In this document: piece after piece, positions 46,651 through 54,295 of the stretch
How positions within the stretch are numbered: position 1 is the first letter of the stretch
How the letters are laid out: each line of letters begins with the position of its first letter
Made by a program: the position numbers and the translations under genes
NCBI GenBank assembly: GCA_039915085.1
Contig: JBDSOC010000098.1
Location: forward strand, 1-64,000
Direction: 5' to 3'
Origin: JACMLD01 sp039915085
GTDB taxonomy: Bacteria > Bacteroidota > Bacteroidia > Chitinophagales > Chitinophagaceae
DNA length: 64,000 nucleotides
Notes under the pieces: generated by a model
Told to the model about the DNA's origin: nothing
Seen by the model: only the letters and a program-made list of their open reading frames with translations
Databases searched by the model: none

Positions 46651-47457
46651 TCATTTCTTTTTAAACCTGATTTTTGAGAGTAATTCTGGCGATGGATTCT
46701 GACCGGCTAACTGGCCTCCGTCAGCAACCATGATTTGGCCTGTCATAAAACTACTTTCATCACCTGCCAGGAACAGGAACAAAGGTGCAATTTCTTCTAC
46801 CCTTCCCGGTCTGTTTAAAGGAATGAATTGTTTTACAAAATTTTTTGTAAACTCTGGCGGATCTATTTCCATTGACATGGGTGTTTGTATATATCCGGGG
46901 CAAACAGCATTCACTCTTATTCCGTAATGCGCCAATTCCAATGCCATTGTTTTGGTAAGCATAATAACGCCTCCCTTGGATGCATTGTAATGGGCATAAC
47001 CAAATTCACCGTCAAGCCCATTTTTACTTGCCATATTGACAACCGTACCTTTGCCACGATTGGCCATCAGCCTGCATACACTTTGAGCCACAAAAAACAT
47101 TCCCGTCAAATTAATATTGATAATACGGCTCCATTCGGCTGCTTCTATATTGAGAAAAGGAGTCTCGAAAGCAATACCTGCATTATTAATTAATATATCA
47201 ATGGGCTTGATTGCATCAGCTTTTGCAATTACACTGTTAACTTTTTTCTGATTGGAAACATCTACATTGTAGGCGTATATGGTATTTTCTTTTTTTGAAA
47301 TTTGTGCTGCCGCCTTTTTAAGATTTTCCTTATGCACATCCAGCAAGGATACGACAGCGCCCTGTGCTGCGAATTGCCTTGCAATTTCAAGTCCGATACC
47401 CCTGGCACCCCCAGTTACTAGAACATGTTTATTATAAAACCTTAATTTATTTTTCAT
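46651..47457 (-). CDS. SDR family NAD(P)-dependent oxidoreductase
   Basis: A 268-residue short-chain dehydrogenase. The nucleotide-binding motif TGGARGIG is at residues 15-22, then NVDVSN and DILINNAGIAFET. The catalytic set is Ser in MASKNG, then Tyr and Lys in YNASKGG. NAVCPGYIQTPM and SFMTGQIMVADGG close the fold. Family members in such clusters oxidise L-rhamnose, L-fucose or sugar acids; the specificity is not visible. A GTTTACA ... TGTAAAC repeat lies 20 bp upstream of its start, linking it to the FCD regulators. Together with lactonase and FAH remnants it fits a non-phosphorylative sugar pathway. Confidence 0.92.
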   Translation of the reverse strand: MKNKLRFYNKHVLVTGGARGIGLEIARQFAAQGAVVSLLDVHKENLKKAAAQISKKENTIYAYNVDVSNQKKVNSVIAKADAIKPIDILINNAGIAFETPFLNIEAAEWSRIININLTGMFFVAQSVCRLMANRGKGTVVNMASKNGLDGEFGYAHYNASKGGVIMLTKTMALELAHYGIRVNAVCPGYIQTPMSMEIDPPEFTKNFVKQFIPLNRPGRVEEIAPLFLFLAGDESSFMTGQIMVADGGQLAGQNPSPELLSKIRFKKK

Positions 47458-47476
47458 AACAATTTATATAATTTTT

Positions 47477-47504
47477 GTTTACACAAAAAAATATATTTGT
47501 AAAC
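47477..47504. promoter_or_regulatory. GTTTACA-N14-TGTAAAC inverted repeat (SDR promoter)
   Basis: GTTTACA at 47477-47483 and TGTAAAC at 47498-47504, between the SDR gene (minus) and the FAH remnant (plus). Placed to control both directions. Confidence 0.6.
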
Positions 47505-47649
47505 AAACATAGCGTTTAAAATTGAAAAAAAATCGTTGCGTAAATTTATATACAGGTTTTTAAGAACGGTTGTCGATCCCATTGTGTTGGGTTACCCAGG
47601 AAATATTGTACCTCATTCTTATTGATTCTCATTTTGTAAAAAATAACGA

Positions 47650-47904
47650 TGAAATTACCGCTCTTTGTATCAACAACGTTAGTATGATGTCAGGAAGTTC
47701 GGCGAGGATTATACGGAAAACTTTTTTCAGAATCAAGGTTTGCAACAATTAAAGGATTGGTTTGATAAAAATAAAAACAATTGCCCGGTCTTTGATGAAA
47801 CTATCCGCTGGGCTGCCTGTATTGCACCGCCATCCAAAATCATTTGCATTGGATTAAATTATGCGGATCATGCTGCTGAAAGCAAGATGGAACTTCCCGG
47901 GTAG
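47650..47904 (+). pseudogene. FAH-family hydrolase, N-terminal remnant
   Basis: From an ATG near 47650 and then a shifted frame: FGEDYTENFFQNQGLQQL, DWFDKNKNNCPVFDET, IRWAACIAPPSKIICIG and LNYADHAAESKMELPG, ending at TAG 47902-47904. This is the start of a fumarylacetoacetate-hydrolase-family enzyme (the IGLNYxDHAxE signature), of the group that includes 2,4-diketo-3-deoxy-sugar-acid hydrolases. The C-terminal catalytic two-thirds are missing; the sequence jumps into an unrelated gene. It faces away from the SDR gene across the operator-like repeat. Confidence 0.85.
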
Positions 47905-48005
47905 CTGCAACAGTAAAAATATTATCACTCCCTGCCAATTACCTGGTTGATACTATTCCGTCGGGTTGCTGCGGAATGGCAGGTTCTTTCGGATGGCTCT
48001 TGTAA
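47904..48005 (+). pseudogene. CCG-domain Fe-S oxidoreductase, C-terminal fragment
   Basis: Immediately after the FAH remnant, another frame reads ILSLPANYLVDTIPSGCCG then MAGSFGW and stops at 48003-48005. The PSGCCGMAGSFGY motif is the last cysteine-rich CCG motif of GlcF/YdiJ/LldE-type Fe-S oxidoreductases involved in glycolate or lactate oxidation. Only about 33 residues remain. The junction shows that a deletion joined two neighbouring genes. Confidence 0.7.
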
Positions 48006-48114
48006 GAGCCTGTTGCACCAGCTTCAGCACGTCACAGCGCAGTATGGTTACTATAAAGAACGCTGTAGCTTACACAACTAAAGCACAACTCTATACTTTC
48101 TTAAAAACGCCATT

Positions 48115-49047
48115 ATGAAAAAAATGCCAATTTTGTGTTTTACAATTTTTCTGCTTATTACCGGCAGTGCCGCTCAACAGGTTATTCCTTTATATAAGGA
48201 TAGCATACCAAACAGCAAGCCATCCGTAAATCAGGAAAACAGAGATTCGTCTCCACGTAACGGAGTAGTTACGATTGGTAAAATTTCCATTCCTGCGCTT
48301 ACCATTTTTCTACCGCCAAAAGAAAAGGCGACGGGAAGTGCTGTCGTAATTTGTCCAGGCGGCGGTTATTGGGTAGAGGCTGAAAATATTGAGGGAACAG
48401 AAGTAGCTGCAAAATTTACCGAAATGGGAATTGCTGCGTTTGTATTAAAATACCGCATCCCCAGCAATGAAACGATGATGAATCGCGAAATAGGCGCTTT
48501 GCAGGATGGACAGCAGGCAATTAAAATAGTAAGAGAGCGTGCTCTTGACTGGAACATTTTGCCGGACAGGATTGGTATTATGGGCTTTTCTGCAGGTGGT
48601 CACCTGGCATCCTCCGTCGCCACTCATTTTAATAATGTATTGATTCCAAACAAAGAAAATACCAGCGTAAGACCTAATTTCCAGATTTTAATTTATCCAG
48701 TGATTAGTTTTACAGATAGTATTGGCCACGTTGGATCGAGAGACCAGATTCTGGGTAAAAACCCCAGTAATGAAAAAATCATTGAATATTCTAATGAATA
48801 CCAGGTTACAAAAGATACACCACCTGCATTCCTGGTGCATGCAAGCGATGATTATGGTGTAAAGCCAGCGAACAGCATTGAATATTTTCAAGCGTTGTGG
48901 CGATTTAAAATACCGGCTGAAATCCATATTTATGAGAAAAGCGGACACGGTTTCGGATTACATCTTAAAAATACGGCTGAACAATGGATGGAAAGATGTA
49001 TAAATTGGATGAATATAAATGGATGGTTATCCAAGTCAGGCAGATAG
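48115..49047 (+). CDS. Secreted alpha/beta-hydrolase, acetylesterase-like
   Basis: A 310-residue exported serine esterase; the signal peptide ends GSAAQ. The core shows VVICPGGGYWVEAENIEG (oxyanion region), GIMGFSAGGHLASSVATH with the nucleophile Ser, HASDDYGVKPANS with Asp and EKSGHGFGL with His. This is the BD-FAE/Axe-type fold used to remove acetyl groups from xylan or pectin oligosaccharides. It stands alone on the plus strand between remnants of sugar-acid genes and an FCD regulator. No intact enzyme neighbours tie it to a specific substrate. Confidence 0.88.
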   Translation: MKKMPILCFTIFLLITGSAAQQVIPLYKDSIPNSKPSVNQENRDSSPRNGVVTIGKISIPALTIFLPPKEKATGSAVVICPGGGYWVEAENIEGTEVAAKFTEMGIAAFVLKYRIPSNETMMNREIGALQDGQQAIKIVRERALDWNILPDRIGIMGFSAGGHLASSVATHFNNVLIPNKENTSVRPNFQILIYPVISFTDSIGHVGSRDQILGKNPSNEKIIEYSNEYQVTKDTPPAFLVHASDDYGVKPANSIEYFQALWRFKIPAEIHIYEKSGHGFGLHLKNTAEQWMERCINWMNINGWLSKSGR

Positions 49048-49247
49048 CAGGCAGAACTTTTCAACTGGCTACCCGGAAAAGCCTATTTTGCTGCAATTCG
49101 TTACTAAGCCACAAAGGGGAAGCACACGTAATTGTATGACCTATAAAAACCAGCGTCCGATCATTTTTTTAGGTTAACAACATCTTCAGATGACAATCGA
49201 CAGGTTGTCATTTGAAATTAATGGTATTTTTATAGCAGGGTTATAAT

Positions 49248-49277
49248 GTTTACATTTATAAAAATAATTTGTTTACG
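49248..49277. promoter_or_regulatory. GTTTACA ... GTTTACG direct repeat before the FCD regulator
   Basis: GTTTACA at 49248-49254 and GTTTACG at 49271-49277, same orientation, 23 bp apart start to start, directly before the regulator ATG at 49283. This is a variant of the inverted-repeat operator, suggesting autoregulation. Confidence 0.45.
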
Positions 49278-49282
49278 CTTTT

Positions 49283-49921
49283 ATGAAACTTGAATCACAT
49301 TCCTATAAAGCTTACACAGAAATACGAAAAAAGATTCTTACCCACCAGCTTTCTCCGGACACAAGATTGAAGGAAGACACTTGGGCCAAGAAACTTGATA
49401 TAAGCCGTATGGCGGTTAGAGAAGCACTAACAAGGCTCCTGGGTGAAGGACTGGTAAAAGCAGGCGTAAAGGGCGGTTATTTTATCAAACCAATGACACC
49501 CTTTGACATTCATGAGATACGTGAGCTGCGGGAAATCCTTGAGCTTGGCGCCATCCGGCTGGCCATTAAGCAAATGACCAAACTCCAGATTGAGAAACTT
49601 GAAAAAATTTGTGATGATTTTACTTCAATGGTAACACAGGGCTATTACAATGGAGTCTGCGAAGTGGATATCAAATTTCATGAGACACTTATAGAATATT
49701 CCGGTAACAGCAAATTACTGGCCGCTTACAGGGCCAGTCATATTCCACTGTTTCATATGATAATTGGCAAAACCAGTGAATACATGAACGATTATGATAT
49801 TACTGACAACGAACACAGGCAACTTGTAAAAGCGCTCAAGGCAAAGAAATTGCCTCTTGCCGAAAAAATTCTTTCCGATCATTTTTTACGAGGGGAATCA
49901 ATTGTCCTTGAAATGGATTAA
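49283..49921 (+). CDS. FadR-type GntR regulator with FCD domain (second intact copy)
   Basis: A 212-residue regulator closely matching the one at 41068. Winged helix: YKAYTEIRKKILTHQL, LDISRMAVREALTRLLGEGL, GGYFIKPMTPFDIHEI. FCD domain: ILELGAIRLA, CEVDIKFHETLIEYSGN (metal-ligand Asp), ASHIPLFH, NEHRQLVKAL and SDHFLRGES. It lies at the right edge of the sugar-acid region. A direct repeat of GTTTACA/G sits right at its promoter. The ligand is probably a sugar acid or its breakdown product, inferred from the region. Confidence 0.9.
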   Translation: MKLESHSYKAYTEIRKKILTHQLSPDTRLKEDTWAKKLDISRMAVREALTRLLGEGLVKAGVKGGYFIKPMTPFDIHEIRELREILELGAIRLAIKQMTKLQIEKLEKICDDFTSMVTQGYYNGVCEVDIKFHETLIEYSGNSKLLAAYRASHIPLFHMIIGKTSEYMNDYDITDNEHRQLVKALKAKKLPLAEKILSDHFLRGESIVLEMD

Positions 49922-50251
49922 TCATAAGATCGCAAGCAGCCTGCTTTTATACTCAAAGTCGGTTCAGGATGTCAGACCTCCAACTGTCAAACGTCTTCAA
50001 CAACTGGTTTTTCGCAGATAGCAATTCTTTCGTAATCAGTCATTCTTTTGAACGAGTTGGAAATTATTCAGCACGAGAAAGATTAATTATGCATTATTGT
50101 AAACAAAGCCGCAATTTTTTTTTCTATATTAGCCGAAAAGGATGGTTAGACAAAGTAATTGCAAAATACCAGATATCGCGCAGGCAAATTTTATTTGTCC
50201 AAAAAGAAATGTTCCTCATGAAAAACGATTAGATGCACGATGCATTTTCTT
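49922..50251. other. Intergenic, doubtful small frame
   Basis: An 87-codon plus-strand frame (49969-50232) has no recognisable domain. Its middle (KQSRNFFFYISRKGWLDKVI) gives no hint of family. Probably not a gene; the stretch separates the FCD regulator from the GH43 remnant. Confidence 0.35.
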
Positions 50252-50666
50252 TTACTGAAAGCGAAGATTCGGTTTAACACAGGCTTTGCGCATCGTTTCA
50301 CTACCCTGTGTTGGCCTGTGATATAATAATTCTATTTGATTATTGAATGCCGCAATAGAACCATGGTTATTCCATGCATGTGGGTCGCTAAGATCATTTT
50401 CAATAATAACGCCACCATACTCACAGGGACCCATCGGTGAGCTGCTGGACGAATAACCCAGACGGGTGGGTCTTCCTGCCTTTCCCATGTCTGTATAGAT
50501 CAGCCAATAAATGTTATTAAGCATTTTACCATCTTTCCACTGATGCGCTGAAGGATCTGCAATATAAATATCCGGGGGAACTATCGGATTCTGCGCTTGT
50601 ACACAGTATCCGAGACCTGTTAAAATAACTACAGCGGTTATTTTTTTAAGTGCTTTTTTTAGTCAT
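50252..50666 (-). pseudogene. GH43 glycosidase, internally deleted remnant
   Basis: The leader from about 50666 is out of frame by one base (ATG ACT AAA ... stops at once). The main frame reads ITAVVILTGLGYCVQAQ, VPPDIYIADPSAHQWKDGK, then jumps directly to LNNIYWLIYTDMGKAG, SSSSSPMGPCEYGG and DPHAWNNHGSIAAFNNQ, ending HRPTQGSETMRKACVKP. The blade region between the base Asp and the later loop has been deleted in frame. The N-terminal 20 residues are nearly the same as in the GH43 remnant at 34243. The gene lies just downstream of the GH78 gene. Confidence 0.85.
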
Positions 50667-50713
50667 TGCTTAACAACTTGTATTACAATTAATTTTTCAA
50701 ATCCAAAAGTGTT

Positions 50714-53470
50714 TCAGCGTTTCTGCACATCACTGTTAACTTCGTAAGCGTAGGTTCCTGACCCTGTATTGAATACTGCATAGCCATTGTCATACCTGAT
50801 AAATGTGATATCACCTGCAGCACTTATTGGCTTTCCTGACTCTCTAATCTGATCTTTCTCATTTGATGGTATCCAGACTTCCGCGCTGGTATTGGCTGGA
50901 ATTTCAATTTTCCATTGAAAACTATTGGTTGTTTTTTTCCAGTCACTGCTAATTAATCCGTAGATTGACTGATATGAACCTTTTGCCCATTCCAGTTCTG
51001 CTGGTTGTGGCTTAAGTACAATTTTTTTAAATCCGGGTGCTGCTGCGTTAATTCCCAACAGCGATTTATAAAACCATTCATCAACAGAACCAAACATAGG
51101 ATGATTCATGGAACTGCTGGTAGGTTTAGCCCAGGATTCCCACAATGTAGTGCCCCCATTATCCAGCATATAACCCCAACCCGGAAAATCACGCTGGTTG
51201 GCGATTTTGTAGGCGATGTCATTAAGGTTGTGTTCCCTTAATACATCAAACATCATCATTGTACTGAAAATACCAGTAGTAAGGTGCCAGTTTTTCGTTT
51301 CAAAAGCTTTCATTAACATATCAAGCGTTTGTTTTGGCTCCGGGCTAATATTATACCACAGTGTAAAAATCAGTGCAGCTTGAATGAAATTGTTTACCTG
51401 GGATGCAGGTGAGGTTAGATATTTTGAAACGATGCTATCTTTTATTGTATTTGCAAGTCGTGCATATGTTACCGAATCTTCCTGCTTATCCAATATACCC
51501 GCAAATTCACTGGCAAGTTTTGCATGATGAAAATAAAAACTCGAAGCAGTTAATCCTTCAGCCCTAAGTCCAAGTGCCTCGTGATCGCCTATATCCCAGG
51601 TATACAACCCATTGACAGCTTTGGCCTGCAAAAACTCAAGCTGCTTTTGTAAAACAGGGTATTGACTTGCAATGATTCTTGTGTCATCATAATAGTTATA
51701 CAATTGCTTTTGAAGATAGGCGAAGGCAAGTTGCCAACCCAGCGGCCCCGATTCCCCGCCATATCCCCTATCAGCTATTCCAGTGTAAGGTGCAATCTCT
51801 GTCAGGGCTCCATCAGGCTGCTGTTCATTGGCAAAGTCAAGAATAGTTTTCTTGTAAAAATTTGCCATATTGTAATTGTGTATATAAGCCCCTGCTGTTG
51901 CAACAATGTCTGCACCATAACCCATTTTTTCACGGGCAGGGCAATCTGATTGAATGCTGAAAATATTACTCAGAAATGTCCATTGGATTTTTTCATGAAG
52001 CCGGTTGAACATTTCATTTGAGCAGCTAAAATTTCCCTGCAAATCCACATCCGAATTCATCCGCAAACCTTCAATGTCTGCAAGCGCTGGTCTACCCGGC
52101 CATCCCGTAATTTCAACATACCGGAATCCATGAAAAGTAAACCTCGGGTTCCAGACTTCTACCCCTTGTCCCTTTAATGTATAATCGTCTTTTTGCCAGG
52201 CTGTTTTTGGCGCGCCAGGTCCGCCATTCATTTTCCATATTTCTTTGATATGGCCAGCCGTAGTAGTTATCCAATTTAGTGAGCCATTGGGATACACAAG
52301 TTCTCCATACCGTAGGGATACTGTGGTGCCACTCTTTCCCTGTACCTTTATTTTCGCTACACCTGCAAAATTCTGCCCCATGTCTACTACAAAAGTATCC
52401 TTACCCGCTTCTATTATACTGATGGGCTTTACAATCCTTGTGACCCGAACAGGAGGCTGCATTTGCGCAGTTAAAAGGCCGTCAGGTCCTGATGCCAAGG
52501 ACGCTTTTTTCCACTCAACTGAAGTATCAAATGATTTTTCCCGGCGGGCATCGTATTGTTCCCCCAGGTATACATTGTTACGTATAACTGGCCCTGGTGC
52601 GGCCTCCCATTGATCATCAGTCGCAATCGTTTGGCGGCTGCCATCCGTATAAATCAGTAACACCTGCGCTATTAGACATGGTCTCCCGGTTTGCTGAACA
52701 TTACGGATATTAAATCTTCCAAACAAACGCAACGGTAATGCATTGTACCAACCATTACCAAGCATAATACCGATGGTATTCATTGGTTGGTTTGCAAGAT
52801 GTTGAGTAATATCATAAGTCACGTATAACACTTGCTTGCTGTAGGAAGTAAAGCCAGGGTCCAGTATACTGCTACCGACCTTTTTACCATTGACATATAA
52901 CTCCGAATAGCCAAGACCTGACAGATAAATTCTCGCACTGGCTATTTTTTTGGCGATCAACAATTTCCGGCGGAACAGCGGCATGGGATCTTTCTGATAA
53001 AAGTCTTCATCTTTTTCAAATTGCTTGCTGCCATCGCCTATCCATTTAGCCTGCCAGTCTGCTTTGTCAAGAGCAGCTGTTTCAAATGTAGCTGAAACGC
53101 TCCAGTCCGAAACTGCATTTTTTTTATCATATACCCGAACACGCCAGAAATATTTCGTAAAGGGATGTAGTTTTATCCCTCCATACACCACATGAATATT
53201 CTGATTGGATTGAACTTTACCTGTTTGCCACATATTGCCATTCATTCGTCCGATATCCCTCAGGTTATCACTAATAATTATTTCGTAGGCTGCTTGCCAT
53301 TCATTCCTGCCTGCAGAAGAAATATTCCAGCTAAGACGCGGCATGGGAATATCGATTCCCAATGGGTTCACCATATACTCACAGCTGAGATGATCTACAG
53401 AAAGCCTTTCTTGTTCGCTGGCCCTGCAAAAACAAGAAGCAAATATCAAAAATAAAAAAATAGGTTTCAT
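50714..53470 (-). CDS. GH78 alpha-L-rhamnosidase
   Basis: A 918-residue secreted enzyme; the signal peptide ends FCRASE. An N-terminal fibronectin-III-like domain (LSWNISSAGRNEWQAAYEI), then the beta-sandwich domain with LFRRKLLIAKKIASARIYLSG and YVNGKKVGSSILDPGF, then the (alpha/alpha)6 catalytic domain. The signature QSDCPAREKMGYGADIV contains the region of the general acid Glu, followed by ANEQQPDGALTEIAPY and TLWESWAKP. The C-terminal beta-domain ends KVKNV-like at TYAYEVNS. It releases alpha-L-rhamnose from pectin or plant glycosides. It is near the end of the SusCD-headed locus on the same strand and separated from it by the isomerase remnant and the terminator region. Confidence 0.93.
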   Translation of the reverse strand: MKPIFLFLIFASCFCRASEQERLSVDHLSCEYMVNPLGIDIPMPRLSWNISSAGRNEWQAAYEIIISDNLRDIGRMNGNMWQTGKVQSNQNIHVVYGGIKLHPFTKYFWRVRVYDKKNAVSDWSVSATFETAALDKADWQAKWIGDGSKQFEKDEDFYQKDPMPLFRRKLLIAKKIASARIYLSGLGYSELYVNGKKVGSSILDPGFTSYSKQVLYVTYDITQHLANQPMNTIGIMLGNGWYNALPLRLFGRFNIRNVQQTGRPCLIAQVLLIYTDGSRQTIATDDQWEAAPGPVIRNNVYLGEQYDARREKSFDTSVEWKKASLASGPDGLLTAQMQPPVRVTRIVKPISIIEAGKDTFVVDMGQNFAGVAKIKVQGKSGTTVSLRYGELVYPNGSLNWITTTAGHIKEIWKMNGGPGAPKTAWQKDDYTLKGQGVEVWNPRFTFHGFRYVEITGWPGRPALADIEGLRMNSDVDLQGNFSCSNEMFNRLHEKIQWTFLSNIFSIQSDCPAREKMGYGADIVATAGAYIHNYNMANFYKKTILDFANEQQPDGALTEIAPYTGIADRGYGGESGPLGWQLAFAYLQKQLYNYYDDTRIIASQYPVLQKQLEFLQAKAVNGLYTWDIGDHEALGLRAEGLTASSFYFHHAKLASEFAGILDKQEDSVTYARLANTIKDSIVSKYLTSPASQVNNFIQAALIFTLWYNISPEPKQTLDMLMKAFETKNWHLTTGIFSTMMMFDVLREHNLNDIAYKIANQRDFPGWGYMLDNGGTTLWESWAKPTSSSMNHPMFGSVDEWFYKSLLGINAAAPGFKKIVLKPQPAELEWAKGSYQSIYGLISSDWKKTTNSFQWKIEIPANTSAEVWIPSNEKDQIRESGKPISAAGDITFIRYDNGYAVFNTGSGTYAYEVNSDVQKR

Positions 53471-53793
53471 TGATTTGAATATTTTTCAGAAGTTTAATAA
53501 TCAACCGGGGCATCCAATACATTGGGAAACTCCACCTGCGAAAAGAAATGTAAACGAAGATTACATTATGGAAAATTTAACGTTGTTTTTATTTTTCATC
53601 TTCTTCAGTAATTGCAGCGCAGAAAAAAACGAATTGCCGAAATTATAAAAAAAATACTGCTTATTATAGCTACAATTTTAAAGGATTGGGTAAACTAGCT
53701 GTAACTAACCATGCCGAATAAGGCCTTCATTTTAAAATGAATTCTGCGCAATTACATTTCTGCTCTCCTTTTCATCCGTTTATGATTCAAAGC
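53471..53793. other. Intergenic, no gene seen
   Basis: Contains one short plus-strand frame from 53571 (MENLTLFLFFIFFSNCSAEK) that looks like a lipoprotein leader but stops after about 26 codons. Possibly the start of a deleted gene. Confidence 0.4.
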
Positions 53794-53809
53794 ACAGTAA
53801 AGCACAGTA
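53794..53809 (+). promoter_or_regulatory. ACAGTA tandem repeat site 5
   Basis: ACAGTA at 53794 and 53804, 10 bp apart, with the same two bases (GC) before each copy. It faces the plus strand, where no intact gene follows; a terminator hairpin starts 71 bp later. Confidence 0.5.
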
Positions 53810-53845
53810 CAAAAATTAGTAAAAAGATCAAACCTTTATACCGGA

Positions 53846-53868
53846 TATGTTCTTTGGTTTAGAACATA
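53846..53868. repeat. Inverted repeat TATGTTCT / AGAACATA
   Basis: Perfect 8-bp arms around a 7-base loop (TTGGTTT). It lies between ACAGTA site 5 and the terminator hairpin. It could be a protein-binding palindrome or part of a short structured transcript. Confidence 0.45.
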
Positions 53869-53880
53869 AGCAATTGTTAT

Positions 53881-53918
53881 AAAAGTGAGGGTATTTCTAT
53901 ATCCCCACTTTTTTTTCA
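53881..53918 (+). terminator. Intrinsic terminator hairpin
   Basis: AAAAGTGAGGG pairs with CCCCACTTTT (one bulge) and is followed by a run of T. The loop TATTTCTATA resembles the TATTTCCATA centre of the hairpin at 3841. It can work in both directions because of the A-run on its left arm. Confidence 0.7.
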
Positions 53919-54053
53919 TATTCTCATGATAACTTATTTTTCTTTTCCGCAGATTCGCTGACTTTATTTTTCCTTTGAAAACTTTTCTTTTTCATGGACG
54001 CCATTCTTTAAATTGGGAGCAAAAATAATATGATTATAAGGGGTGAGCAAATA

Positions 54054-54275
54054 TCAGAACCTGAGCTGGTGCAAATAATTATAGCTGCTACGAAGGCATT
54101 CCATTGGAGCATCCGCACGGTCTATCTCAACAATATAATATTTTACACCTGCCTTTTTAGAATGAGAAAATATTGCAGGGCAATCAATAACACCACTGCC
54201 AGGGCATGTATAAGATTTTCGTGCTGTATTGTCCATGTCCTTTACGTGCAGCAATTCTTTGTATAAGAATTGTTC
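54054..54275 (-). pseudogene. Sugar phosphate isomerase/epimerase, C-terminal fragment (broken copy 3)
   Basis: Reads ELLHVKDMDNTARKSYTCPG, then AGVKYYIVEIDRADAPMEC and SYNYLHQLRF, ending at 54054. This matches the last 65 residues of the intact isomerase at 17018 (FHVKDMDKTPEKSFTCPGYG ... HYIVEIDETANPM). The first three-quarters are missing. It directly follows the GH30 gene on the same strand, as if the isomerase had once been part of that operon. Confidence 0.85.
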
Positions 54276-54295
54276 CGGCTATTCATTAGTTGCCG

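Noticed and set aside
49969..50232. 87-codon plus-strand frame after the FCD regulator
   Set aside because: No family recognised and composition is not protein-like throughout.
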